Shown here piece by piece: positions 46,078 to 58,051 of a stretch of 64,000 nucleotides of DNA (within the stretch, counting starts at the first letter, position 1; every line of letters begins with the position of its first letter). Below the pieces are notes generated by a model that searched no databases, had not been told where the DNA came from, and was given only the letters and a program-made list of their open reading frames with translations. Made by a program: the position numbers and the translations under genes. This DNA is from Didymella arachidicola (taxonomy: Eukaryota; Ascomycota; Dothideomycetes; Pleosporales; Didymellaceae): the NCBI GenBank assembly GCA_016630955.3, contig CM049990.2, positions 1,550,001 through 1,614,000 of the forward strand, given 5' to 3'.

Positions 46078-46706
46078 ACGGAGTGTGATGGACGGGGATT
46101 GAGTGTGTAGGAGAAGGGGCTGGTGTAATTGTATTTGTATACCATACGCGACTCTAGTTAGGGCGGCATGCATAGCATTGGGTGGAGTTTTGGGTTTTAC
46201 CACGAAGATTTGTATGGCAATGTAGCATACTGGCCGCTAGATGAATAGTGAGAGCATTAGTACACGGGCAATTGGAATGCTACGTGGAGTATCGAAATGG
46301 ACGTGATTAGATCAATGTAAACTATTCGATACTATGGAGTTGTTTATCAACTTGGTGGTACGAGACGTGGATATGTATTCGTAGGGATGTCAAAGTGCAA
46401 TCAGTGCAATAGACTGGCATCGATGCCGATACACGAAGCTCAAAGACGCATGCGCAGATGTACGTATAGGGGAGATTTGGAGTTGGAGGCTGGGAAACGT
46501 ATAAAGATGTCGTAAGCGAGTGTTCAGTCAACGTAACCGTCTCGATCAAATAAGATGAACGTAATCAGAGTTCCAGGCCACCGACCAGGGATCAGGCCAC
46601 CGATCTGTGGACGCGCCGAGGGCGGAACGAGGGTAAGACGGGTGGAGGACCGGGGAGCGGAGTCTCGGCAAGTACCGAAGGGCGGCGGTAGGGCTGAAGA
46701 CGCTTT
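46078..46706. other. Convergent 3' region TIM22 / unknown gene
   Basis: No gene. An 11-bp direct repeat (CAGGCCACCGA) occurs twice near 46573 and 46591. Confidence 0.5.
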
Positions 46707-47521
46707 CTACCGGTAGTACTTCAGACCGTGCCTCCCTTCTTCGTAGCTCCGCAGTGCTTTTCCATTATCTCCGCTGCGAGTCGGGCAGGTCCAGACGGTG
46801 ACGATGACACCTCGCTGGGTTGAACCTAACCATACGAGTCAGCATGAGGCACTCAGTGATCTGGACAGCCGTTAAACATACGTCCGTTTGCCATGCGGTG
46901 CTCTCGCCACGCGCCACTTTGAAACATGCTTGGTAGGAATGTGGACAGATAGGCTTCCGGCATTGCAAATGCAATCAAAGCCAAGAAAATGGCCAGCTCG
47001 CCCTTCAGAGCACCCTGGCCCTGACCACCCGGGGGTCCATGATACACGTCTGGCAACAGCATCCCTGTCCAGATCCGGTCCGGTGGGTGACAACGAAGAG
47101 TCGTATGCTGTGCGGCATTGGTCATGAAGGACGAAAGTCCGTCGCTCTCGTCATGCTCGAAAAACAGAGGCCGCCACTGAGTGCTAGGGTTCGTAGCATC
47201 ACCATCGAGAACCCAAAAGCCGAAGCCGCCACTGAAGAAGACAGAGCGTGTTGCATAGTGCTTGCTGCCCTTGACACGATGAGCTACAGGACGTATCTTG
47301 TCTCCGTCGCAGTACCACAAGATATCCGAAGCACCGCCGGAGACTCTGATGTTGTCTCCAGGAATGTCCGTAGGAATCCAGTGGCCGGTAGGGGTCACTA
47401 GTGGTCTCGTGTTCGGATGCTCACGAGCTTCGTCGATCTGGAAATAGAAGGGTGGCTACGGTGTCGCTGTTCAGTCATTGTCTAATGTTAGGTGAGCGAG
47501 ACTGACCACAGTCGCAGCCAT
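46707..47521 (-). CDS. Uncharacterised 235-aa protein
   Basis: Three exons in minus-strand order: 47521-47507 (five codons), 47455-46882 and 46825-46707. The introns are 51 bp (GTCAGT) and 56 bp (GTATGT with a CTGAC branch-like site). The joined frame has no stop. It contains a single hydrophobic segment at about residues 163-182 (LAIFLALIAFAMPEAYLSTF) that could be a membrane anchor, and a mixed alpha/beta-looking N-terminal part with several Trp/His. The C-terminus ends RSYEEGRHGLKYYR. I do not recognise a family. The long second exon and matching splice sites support a real gene. Confidence 0.65.
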
Positions 47522-50500
47522 AACGTTTGCTCAGTATCGGAAGTAATCGTCAGAAATCTATAATTCAATGCTAATCAATGTGTTCGGATCGCCTCAAGCT
47601 TGCTCTTGTCCCGTTCTTTCGGCCCCTGCTTTATCCTCCATCCGCGATGCGGCTCTGCTGGACACGACCGTAAACGGGTAGGTACGCTACCCGAACGATC
47701 AGCCGACGGCCTTGGCTAAAACTTTTGTTTTGCGAGAGCGACGCTACAGGCAAGCTGCTGGGGGTCGTGGCGGCAGTGTGGTGATGCATCGGCTGCAGCT
47801 CTTAACCGACTGGACAGCGGCGAGCTCCTCTACCCCGCCGGTAGAGCATGACGCGCGCGCGCCGTCAGGCTATACATTTCTGGTGGTGTGGAGGACGTGT
47901 GTGGGTCGAGTAGAGCCTTCAGTGTGACCGTCACAATTGTACATATGGTTGTACTCGATTCTCCTTGCGAGACCGCCATTCTTGATCTAAAGTACTGAAG
48001 AGACCCTCCAGTCTGTGCAGCTGTCGAAGCTATCAGCAAGCAGGTAAGCAATCGTATTGAGCAACTGAGGGTCCTCTGAATGTGATGCAACAGCATGGGT
48101 TGTCGTGTTGCATAGACTTGACCAACCACGACGGCAGCAGAGCCAGCCCAAAGCAGGGTAGGGTGGGAACCGGCTCTTTTGGAGCGCCAAAGTCCATACC
48201 TGTTGCGGGTAGAAGCGCTGGTAGGCTGGCATAGTGCTCCGCGTAGGATGGCCCAGCCCTGCAGTCTTGACGGCGGTAGTTCGTTTCCAGTAAATGGTCA
48301 TTGCCATCCTATAAAGGGGCTTGATGGATTGCGAAATACCGCCCGATTGTGCTGCACTGTTATGCGGAGAGGCCCAACAGCGGTTGTTGAGAAGGAAGAG
48401 CGAGATAATCGGCGAGGTGGTCCCGATCCGACCTGTCAGGTCTGGCTTTTCCTGAAGCCACGTCCTTGCGGAGGCTATTAGCAAGGACTGGTCGAGGGAC
48501 CTTTGTGACCACCACGAGTAATGCGGCTCTGCTCTGCGGCGAGAGGGTTACAAGCGGACCATCGCGTTCATCGAAAGGCGACCATCATTTGCTTGAGCAC
48601 GAAGCGCGGTGTCGAAATAATTCCTCCAAGCAGTCGGACAGTGTGAGCGCGGAATTATTTGGTGATTCGACCCGCTAGGTTGACGTTCGTCGAAACTGCG
48701 GGATTCTGAAGGTTAAGTAGGGCAACGCATGGCAGTGGCCACCCACACTAGGGCGTCATGGCGCCGCGAAGGACTCAGTCTCCTGCAAGTCTGCCTCGTT
48801 CCTGCCTTGCGCCTTTTCCTTCCTCCCTCTGGCCTCTGAGAAGTTGTTCTGAGCTCGTGTAGGCCCATGTACCTGGCAGAGATCGAATTGAGTCCGTACG
48901 GGGCCAACTTCGGTTACGCACCCATTTCCCCGAAGTAGCGATTTGCTGAATTGATCTGGAGAAGGGTGCATGGCACTTTCCAGCGCTCACCGGAAGTGCA
49001 GGGCTTCAGGGCTTCAGATCCAACCTCACTTTATCGAACAAGTCTCCTTCTACGGCGTCATCGTGTCCATACTCACCGGTCGACAGAGCCCAAGCACCGC
49101 ATCATCAGCCTGGGTCATGCGTACACTTCATGAGCCACACTCGTCGGTCCAGTGATCGCCCCCAAGACGAACCGCACTACCAATCGCCGAACGATCCTCC
49201 CAACCTCGAACATCAATCTGTAACATATTCCTGACTCGACCGTCGGCCTGCCAGCTTCGACTGTCGCCTTGAAAGCGGATAAATGAACCCGTCGTGCCCA
49301 GCAACTGCGTACCGAGCTCAACTCCCTTCTCCACCCCATGCACATCTGCGATTGCATCACTGGAACAGCGGTGATAGCCGAGCAAAGTCTTCGCTTTCTT
49401 GCCTTACCGTGCCGACGAGCTCCGCAGCTACACACTATACACACAAGGCTGCGTGGGTGGCTGCGAAGGTCTACTGAGCTACCTTTACCAGAAGAAGGCA
49501 ATGCTACACTCTTCCAGGAGCCGCATCCGTCCGGAACCAGGAAGCACCGGCAAACGCCAGAACACAGCCAAGTCGAAAGACCGCTCGACCTGGCATACGT
49601 GAGGCCTTCAGCTGCCGTGGTGTGGTGAGCCGCATAGCAAGACAGGCAAGATCACAAATCCTTCCAAGCAATGCTGGAAAGGCCACTTGGGCTGCTGCTT
49701 GGAGCCAGTCGTCCCAGCTGAACGCTCGAAACGAGATCAAGCGCAGGCGATCGGCTGTCGAGTGCACGAATCAGACGAACGGTTGCGCACAATCCATGTT
49801 GAAACAAAGTCTCCATGCGCGAGACACGAGATAAAGTGCAGCTCATGATCATCGGGTTGTCCGATGCCCGCCCACGGAACAATCCTCGTAGGAGATACTA
49901 TCGTCATCGTTGCTTGGACCAAGCAGCGCGTCGGCAAGAGCAGCAGGAGGCAAAGGTCGGTCCGTGACGTGGAGGCTTGACCAGGACCCGAGAGTTTGGA
50001 TCCCATGGATACACTTTCGGAAACAGTAATAGACTCAAAGAGCCAGCGAATAAAGAGGACCGTATCCGTATCGAGCATCGAACGCCTCCATCAAAGGACA
50101 TATAGGCGTTTTGACGAGGTTTTTAGATAGTGGCCCAGATGACATGCGGAGCATCACTAAGGTCGAGTCGGTCGCGGCCGGCACTCCGGAAGTTGAGTTC
50201 GTTCTCATATCTGCCGAGCGCGGTTGACGCGTGTACTGCCGCGGTAGAATCTCCTGTTCAGTCGAATGGACAACGACTTGACTCGTACGTACGACAGGAT
50301 ACACCGCGGAGGTCGCTCATGATGAGAAGCTGAAGTTCCTAGGTACTGTGTTCGACGTTATTGGTTGCTCAAGGTTCGATTAGACATCACTGCACACAGC
50401 TAGTCGTACTGGTACATGGCGTGGAGTATAGTAGACATCATAGCCCTGCGTAATGGGCCTGAAAGTCTGAAAGATGAACATGCAGGGTTCATAGATGTTG

Positions 50501-50752
50501 AAAGTGACTTTGCGGGAGCTAGCATCGGGGAAAGACCACCTGCGCGTCTCTGCTCGCTCGTCGAAAAACCGTTTAGCGCAGCTGTCTGATGGCGCCTTCC
50601 CTGATTTGTGAGCCCCGCCATTGCTCGAAATTTTGTGAGACAAAATTGACGTTTTTTACAACGACAACATTGCTGCCAGAGGCGTGTAAATTGAGTGTGC
50701 ACTCATACTCAGGTACCTAGCTACCCAACTGTCGCCATTTTCTGTCATCAAA
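47522..50752. other. 3.2-kb divergent region without a supported gene
   Basis: Only short overlapping ORFs on both strands, none with recognisable protein features. It includes the promoters of the 235-aa gene and NOB1. I saw no transposon ends, tRNA A/B boxes or long repeats. Confidence 0.45.
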
Positions 50753-52258
50753 ATGGCTGTCGAACCCACCCAAAAGCCTATCCATTCGCTTATTCTGGAT
50801 ACTGGCCCACTGATCAAGAACGTTGTCTCGATCTCAACGATCATCAACTCTGCCGAGGAACTCTACACCACCCCAGCCATCATCTCTGAAATTAGAGATG
50901 AGGCGACTCGAATGCGAGTGGAGACTACTCTCATGCCATTTCTGAAAGTGCGCAATCCTAGCCCAGCAAGCTACGATGCAGTCATCGCCTTCAGTAAAAA
51001 GACAGGTGATCACGCCGTACTCAGCAGACAGGACTTGGGTATCCTGGCGCTGGCGTATGAGATCCATTGTGAGCGCAACAAGGGAGATTGGGGTCTGAGA
51101 TCCATTCCCAAGGGACCGATCAAGCTAAGGCCCGAAGAGGAAGAGGAGGCGCGCAAGCAGAAGGAGGCAAAGGAAGCCGCAAAGGCAGCTCAAGAGCAAG
51201 CGGCATTGGAGAACGGCCAAGTGGCGGAGGACGATGAGTGGTCCACTGTCACCAAGTCGAAGAAGTCGTCGAAAAGATCGAAGGGTCAACACAAGAAGAT
51301 CAACAAGCCCGAACAGGAGCCAGAGCCGGAAGGGAACGAGGAGATGATTCTCGAGCAGCCAGCGACTGAGGCCGAGCCCCAGCGACAGTCTGAGGAGCCT
51401 GTTGTGCAAGATGCTACCAAAGAAGAGCAGCCAGCGTCTTTGCCGACAGAGGAGAAGCCTGTTGAGGGTGAAATCACCTCAGAGTCCGCGCAGCCTGCTC
51501 CCGACGCTACATCGGCGACTACGTTGCTGGAGAAAGGCTTTTCAATTCTTGATATCGCTTCCACCCAAGAGCCGCAGCAGCGACCCACACCTCCTGCATC
51601 TGACGACGAGGAGGACAATGATGGCGAATGGATCACTGAGACCAATCTCCCCAAACACCAGGTTAAGGACTCCGGCCTTCAGGCTGACGTCCGGACCCAA
51701 GGTCCCACGCAGATGGATGTGGCCACTATGACCATCGATTTTGCGATGCAGAATGTCCTGCTCCAGATGAACCTCAAGCTCATTACCACCAACATGCAGC
51801 GCATCAAGAAGCTGTCCTCAAAGGTCTTGCGCTGCCATGCCTGCTTCCAGATTGTCAAAGACATGAGCAAGCAGTTCTGCCCCCGCTGCGGCGGTGCTAC
51901 TCTTGCACGAGTCTCTTGCAGCACAAATGCGAAGGGCGAGTTCCACATTCACCTCGCTAAGAACTACACCTACAACAAGCGAGGTGATAAGTACAGCATT
52001 CCTAAGCCTATCGCAGGGACAGCTAACACAAAGTGGAGTGGTCTCGGTGGAGGAAAGGGAGGGTGGGGACGTGACCTCATTCTTGCTGAAGATCAGAAGG
52101 AGTTCACCAGACAGCAGGAGAAAGAAAAGAGGGCGAAGCATAGCGACATCATGGACCAGGACTATCTTCCTGGTATTCTAACAGGAGATCGTGGACGCGC
52201 TGGAGGAAGGGTCAAGGTTGGCGCCGGCAAGAACGTCAACTCGAAGAAGAGACATTGA
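50753..52258 (+). CDS. NOB1: Nob1 PIN-domain endonuclease, 18S rRNA D-site
   Basis: A single exon of 501 aa. The N-terminal PIN nuclease domain (about 10-115) has the acidic residue D16 in LILDTGPLI. A charged, Glu/Lys-rich linker follows. The C-terminal zinc ribbon has C361 and C364 (CHAC) and C376 and C379 (CPRC), then basic RNA-binding sequence. Nob1 cleaves 20S pre-rRNA to mature 18S rRNA on cytoplasmic pre-40S particles. The family motif KNYTYNKRGDKYSIPKP is present near residue 400. The 3' end is 407 bp from the start of the checkpoint gene on the same strand. Confidence 0.95.
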   Translation: MAVEPTQKPIHSLILDTGPLIKNVVSISTIINSAEELYTTPAIISEIRDEATRMRVETTLMPFLKVRNPSPASYDAVIAFSKKTGDHAVLSRQDLGILALAYEIHCERNKGDWGLRSIPKGPIKLRPEEEEEARKQKEAKEAAKAAQEQAALENGQVAEDDEWSTVTKSKKSSKRSKGQHKKINKPEQEPEPEGNEEMILEQPATEAEPQRQSEEPVVQDATKEEQPASLPTEEKPVEGEITSESAQPAPDATSATTLLEKGFSILDIASTQEPQQRPTPPASDDEEDNDGEWITETNLPKHQVKDSGLQADVRTQGPTQMDVATMTIDFAMQNVLLQMNLKLITTNMQRIKKLSSKVLRCHACFQIVKDMSKQFCPRCGGATLARVSCSTNAKGEFHIHLAKNYTYNKRGDKYSIPKPIAGTANTKWSGLGGGKGGWGRDLILAEDQKEFTRQQEKEKRAKHSDIMDQDYLPGILTGDRGRAGGRVKVGAGKNVNSKKRH

Positions 52259-52665
52259 TGATCTGTTCGCATCCTCAGATGACACGTCTGCCGCATAGTG
52301 CACCTGCAAATAAAAGAACTCAAAGAACCCACTATGCAGAATCTGTGCCTTGGTCGTCCCCAGTGCCCCGAAAACATAATGAATTTTGCAGGTTACATGT
52401 GTACATTTGTTGTCTCTCGCCGATGCAAACGACTCGTAAACAGACTGCGATTGCCGAGTCTGACACATGCAGGTCCACTCGCGCGAATCATTGTCTTGGA
52501 TGCATTGACATCATCGAGCCCAGGCAGGAGCCACAAGAGCACCTCCTTCCACTTCGGCAGCCACGTGAGAACGCGACGCGCTGGCGCAACGCCACTTCTG
52601 TGCCTCCGTGTCAGACAGGCCGCAACACCATCATGGAAGTGCTTCCGGAACTCTAATTGCGCGCA
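52259..52665. other. Intergenic region NOB1 - checkpoint gene
   Basis: No gene supported; the ORFs on both strands are short and unconvincing. Confidence 0.5.
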
Positions 52666-55600
52666 ATGGCCGACTCCCAGGCATTCACGCTGCTGAGCGA
52701 GGTTCTGTACGATGTGAGTTCTCATGTTCTGTTCGCTTCTGCAGAATTAACCCTGCCTCGACGCGGAGACCCTTGCAGTTGATCGGCGCATGATTCGGCC
52801 CTCTTCTGCTGCTGACCTTCGACACTGCAGGACCCATCGCAACTCTCACAGGCGCTGAGGCAGCGTGCAGAGCATCACGAAGGCGTCCACTTCACCACCT
52901 CGACCGAGTCCCACGGCTCATTCGTCTCTGCGCCTGCCTCCACTTTCACTGTCCCGCCACACCCTCTCCTCGGCGCCGTGCCGCAGCTGCGTCCCGCCGA
53001 GCCCAAACACGCTCTCTCACCTCGACGCGTCGCCGTGCATATCTCTAGGCCGCACCGTCATGTCAGGCCTGGCTTCGCAAAACATAACAGCGCGCCCATA
53101 AGCTCGGCGCCAATGGATGCCGTCATCGCGCCCAAAATGCATCACAGTTTTGCAGGCATGGATGCACCTGGCGATACCCAGCCGGACAGCCAGATGCACA
53201 GGGAGTGGACGAGCGGAATTTTTGGCACAGCAGAGACCATCACGCATATACCCAACCCTCGATCCGGACCCAAATCGCTCTTCACAGAACACGAGGATGA
53301 AGACGACGACGACGATGTGGAACCTCTCACTGATGGTGTCGAGGAGATCGTTTCTTCTCAAGTGATGCAAGATGCTGTGATTACAAGCCCAACGGCCCTC
53401 GAAGATGACCGTGGCCCGGATTTCCAAACCGAGACAGCATTTACGAGCCCATTGAAGTTCGAGACACCAGTGTTGGGTGGTAGGAAACGCAACAGCTTAG
53501 GGGAGGTGCTGAGTGATCCCGCAGGAATCGAGACGACACCAGATACAGTTGCATCGGCATCTGCATTTGGCGGCGTGTTCGGCGGATCGATGATAGGGCA
53601 ACCACTGTCACTAACACAGGCCTTTGATCTGACACAAGCGCGCACATCGCCTGTTGTAGCTGGCACCGAAGACCCTATTTTTCAGCGACCGTCACCGAAC
53701 TTCACCAACGTCCGCCATTCGAGTCCAATCCCAGCGCTGTCGAGCCCCATCAAGGTCATGAGAAACGAGCGATCTGATCCGATAATACGATCCTCGAGCG
53801 AACCACGATCTGAGTACGTCACAATGAAGGAGTCGCAGGAAAGGTGGCAGCATTTGAAAGGAGCGCAACACGCGCCACTCATACAAGATGATAGCTGGGA
53901 GGAGCTTTCAGCTGCCCAGAAGCGCCTGCAGCGTCAAAGGCAACGGGAGCAGAAGCACCGAGAAGCTGGGCTGTCACTGTCAAGCATCTCAGCGCCAATA
54001 GATGTTGAGCCACGTCGCAGACGAAAGTTTCACAGAGAATCTGCGAAAACGCACTGTGAGCGATCGCAGCATAAGTGGCACGATGGCGTTCAGGAAGACG
54101 AGGATACCATGCAGGATTCCTCGCAGCAGCTGGCGCCAGAAGGAGACGAGGCCGACCAATCTCCAGACGAGCTCTCTCAGGATGTAGCGGTCACTGCGCA
54201 GGCCCCGATGAGGTACAACGGATTGGATGTGCAAGTACCGAAGACCTCATCGTATCCGCAACGTACCCAGCCAGACCGCGTATTCGGTACCGGGTCGCAA
54301 CAGCGTGGCACGCCTTCGTCGCAATTACAACGCGAGTCCCAGACACAAGCACCAGCCTCGCAGTCCATACTCCGGTCAGCTCCGCATAGTAGCAGAGGTT
54401 CTGTCGCTGTCATGGACTCCCAACCTGATGTCACCGCCAACTTCGAAAGCTGGGCGCGACCGGATACACGGTTCCCTTCTTCACCATCAATAAATCAGTA
54501 CAGCATCAACCAGACAACGGTTGCATCCAGGACAGGATACACGAGTCAAATGATATCGTCTTCGGTACAGATGCCTCCCAAGCTGACCCAAGATGCGAGA
54601 GAGGATCCGGTCGAAGAAGAGACGGCCGAAGAAGAAGGGGAACGAGTGCCCAGCAGTCCTCCGATGCTGCCAGCAGAAACCGAAGAGATTGTATATGACG
54701 AGCATGCCCATGATGAGTTGACGCAGAACGACGAGGAGCGTGAGGTTAACGAGACGGCAACTGATAATGGTGATGTACAAATGGAAGAAGAGGAGGAGCT
54801 GCCAATTGCAGAGCCGGATGATGCTAGCCATCAGGAACGAGGCACTGTGCAATCTAACGAAACCGAGGTGGTAGCAGATGCAGAGTCGGAGGTGCAGCCC
54901 ATAAAGGTCGACGGTGGGACAGACCAAGAAATTCCCGAGACTCTGGAAGACGACAAGCGGTATCAAACTGTACAGGAAGAAAGCACTGTATCTCGAAAAG
55001 CATGTAAGCATGAGGCACCCGGAAACCAAGAGAAGACTGTGGCGAGTCTTGAACGCCAAAGCACGATCCCAGATACGGACGCGCTCGAAGAGACCCAGCC
55101 TTCTTGGTTTGCGGAGCAAGCTTTTGAGCCTCAGGGAAACCCTCTTCAGGTGGAGACGGCTGCTCCTGGGACGGAAGCCACTGAAGACGCGAATGGCGCG
55201 GAGCCTTACTCGACTGCACAAGAGCAACAGACAGCTTCACAGTCTCATATGGCTGCTCCAGCAAGTTCAAGAGACGAGGGAAGTGACCCAGTGCACAATG
55301 TCAGCCGCATTCGGTCTCTCAACGATATCGCAAATCTGCCAAACACACAGCGTTCAGCAACAGAGGAAGAGATAGAGCTACCGCGCTTGAGCGGTTTCGC
55401 CGATGCGGACGGCGATACGCATATGGGCGGTTCTGTACCCGCAACAACAGCGGCCAAACGGCGCAAGACTGCGCTTGTCGCTAGAGAGACACCCAAAAGC
55501 CCTGCTAAAGAAGCTGCGAAGGCCGTACATGTCGGAAAGCAAGTGCAACTGTTGCCGCCCAAGCAGATACAGCAAATGCACGAGGAGACCCCTCCGACCG

Positions 55601-57513
55601 CGTCAGCGCAAGAACGTGAGGATCGAGGTGCAGCGGCCGCAGCTCAAGCTAGGGAAAATGTCCACGCAGTGGCCTACGGGCAGTTAGCGATGCTGAAGTC
55701 TCGAAGCTCTTCCCGACCCGCAAGACCTCAGAACAGTAAGAAGGGCTCCCTGAAGTCTGTTAGGGCTGTTATTGCCACGATGTCATCACCGCTTAACTCG
55801 CCCTCCAAGCCAAAGGAACCGGCAGTTGCACAGAAGCTCATACCTGCAACTCCCACCCGTAGAACCAACAAATCTGTCGACAAGACTGCTGATGTCGAGA
55901 TGCGTGAGGCAAGTGATAATATAGACGAGCTGGCTAGTTCACCACCAGCTCCTGCAGCGCACCTCCCTGTTCGTTTGACGCTAAAGAAGACCGAGATACC
56001 GTTAGGGGCAGTGATCGTTCCCAACCGAGTATTTGCATCCTGGCCAGGTAGTCACTATTATCCAGCCACTTGCATTGGCCGCTCAGACTCGAAGCAGCTT
56101 CACATTCGCTTCGATGATGGCAATACAACACTCCTCGACGCTTGTCAAGTACGCGCGCTTGACCTCAAGGCTGGTGACCAAGTCAAGGTTGATGAGCCTG
56201 GCATGAAGAAGCACACGTATGTCGTGGTTAGTCTGACGGACAAGTGTGAGGATCTGCACGACTACGAGTTTCCCATGACAGATCGCCATGGGCATGTCTC
56301 GGTCATTCTCGAAGAGAAGCAGCGCGACAGTCTTCCCGCGGGCAAGGCCGTGCTACAACCAAAGCAAATCACTGTGCCCATTACAAGTATCTACATCACC
56401 ACCCAGCTATGGTCTAGGCTTCGTGACCGCAATTTTCTGCTTTCACCACCTTCTTCGCCGCGCAAAGCTCCCTTTGAAGTGGGGACCCCAGTACCTACTG
56501 AGGTCCTTATTACACCTTCGTTCACGCGCAGAGGCCTAGCAGCACCCTCTTTACTGAAGGAGGCAACGAATCGCGCTGGCTCAGTTGCATCATCAAGTCG
56601 ATCAGGCAGCGGTGCATTCTCGAACATGGCATTCGTCTTGACATCGACCGGCGATAGCATGGACAAAAATGCTATTGCACGAGCCATCAAGACGAATGGT
56701 GGTCGTGTTCTAGAACAAGGCTTCCATGAGCTGTTCGACACTGAGTCGATAGAGATGACAGCTTCTCAAAGCCGCCAGACCTCAGTCTCCGCTCTCGAAG
56801 GCGCAAGTACACTGATATTGAGAGAAGAGTTCAAGAAGCTCGGATTTGTAGCTCTCGTGACCGACTCGCACTCCCGAAGCACGAAGTACCTGCAAGCTCT
56901 AGCGCTCAACGTACCTTGTCTGCATCTACGCTGGGTCAACGACTCGCTATCAGCTGCCCATGCCTTGAGTTTCGCCCGCTATCTCTTGCCTGCAGGGCTC
57001 TCCAAGTACCTCGACCCTAACGGCATCGTGCGCTCTCGAGCTATGCGCATCTACGACCCCTCGAGCGATGATGTTTCGTTTGACAAAATCTTCCACGACC
57101 GTGACCTTTTGCTCCGAGACCAGTCTGTTCTCCTCGTAACCGGCAAATCCAAAAAGGAGATGGAAAAACGCCAGCCATTCGTCTTCCTCACCCACGCCCT
57201 CGGCGCCTCAAACGTAGGACGCTGCGCAGACTTGGCCGCTGCAACGCATCTCCTCGCGCAAGGGCAGTGGGACTGGGTGTACGTCGACAGCGACCAGAGC
57301 AGCATCGCTGATGCTGCCGCCGAGCTATTCGGCTCCAGCGCTCCAGCGAAGAGCACAAAAGGCAGCTTCAAAAAGAGCAAGAAGAGGAAGAGGGATGACG
57401 GCGAAGCCGAAGAGCTCGTGGCCAAGGGCGAGGTCGCTGGTCGCAAAGTGCGTGTTGCGAACGCAGAGTTTGTCATTCAGAGCCTGATTCTCGGTGCGCT
57501 TGTTGATGAGTAG
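52666..57513 (+). CDS. Rad9/Crb2/53BP1-type DNA damage checkpoint mediator
   Basis: Exons 52666-52713 (16 codons) and 52831-57513, with a 117-bp intron, give 1576 aa. The N-terminal two thirds is acidic and disordered, with many TQ/SQ sites expected to be targets of ATM/ATR-type kinases. A Tudor-like domain at about residues 1075-1130 (VFASWPGSHYYPATCIG, then FDDGNTTLLDACQVR) should bind methylated histone H4-K20. Tandem BRCT repeats run from about 1280 to the end (SNMAFVLTSTGDSMDK, LHLRWVNDSL). The protein recruits effector kinase (Rad53/Cds1/Chk1) at DNA breaks. Length and domain order fit filamentous-fungal Crb2/Rad9. I name the family, not a specific symbol. Confidence 0.92.
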
Positions 57514-58051
57514 AAGGTAATGAGACAAGCAAGCTTGCGCAAGTGGTAACGAACTCGATCTGATTTTAGTATTTGCAAGTGTTTTATAGTATGCCTTCAG
57601 CGAGGCGCACAGGAGCATAGCAGGGAGCGTATGCGCTCGAAGAGAGATATTACCGCAACGGGCTGGATTTTAAAATATCTAGCATATCTAATATCATGCA
57701 AGCGACACAACGATGTGTTGTCGTCATGACATGTACAGCGGTCTTAAAAGTATATGGACTTTATCGTTACCTGCCGTTCATGTGCATCAAGTCTAGTGGT
57801 AAGAGAAAGAAGCATGGCATGACATCGGTCTGATTATGGGTGCGTCAGGGGGCACACCTATGTGGAACACATGATATCGGGAACCAGGGACATTTGGTGA
57901 AGGAGTGACCACATTCGATTTCTGCCATAGAATACTACTAAAAGAGTGGAAAGTGATGGCTCGCTATCACGCAACAAGAGCCTTAGCTCATCGACAATAA
58001 AGACAGACCTGTGTCGATACAACGAGACATTACGAATATGGTGCACCGGGC
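57514..58051. other. Convergent 3' region checkpoint gene / ENA ATPase
   Basis: No gene. AT-rich 3' sequence between two convergent genes. Confidence 0.55.
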
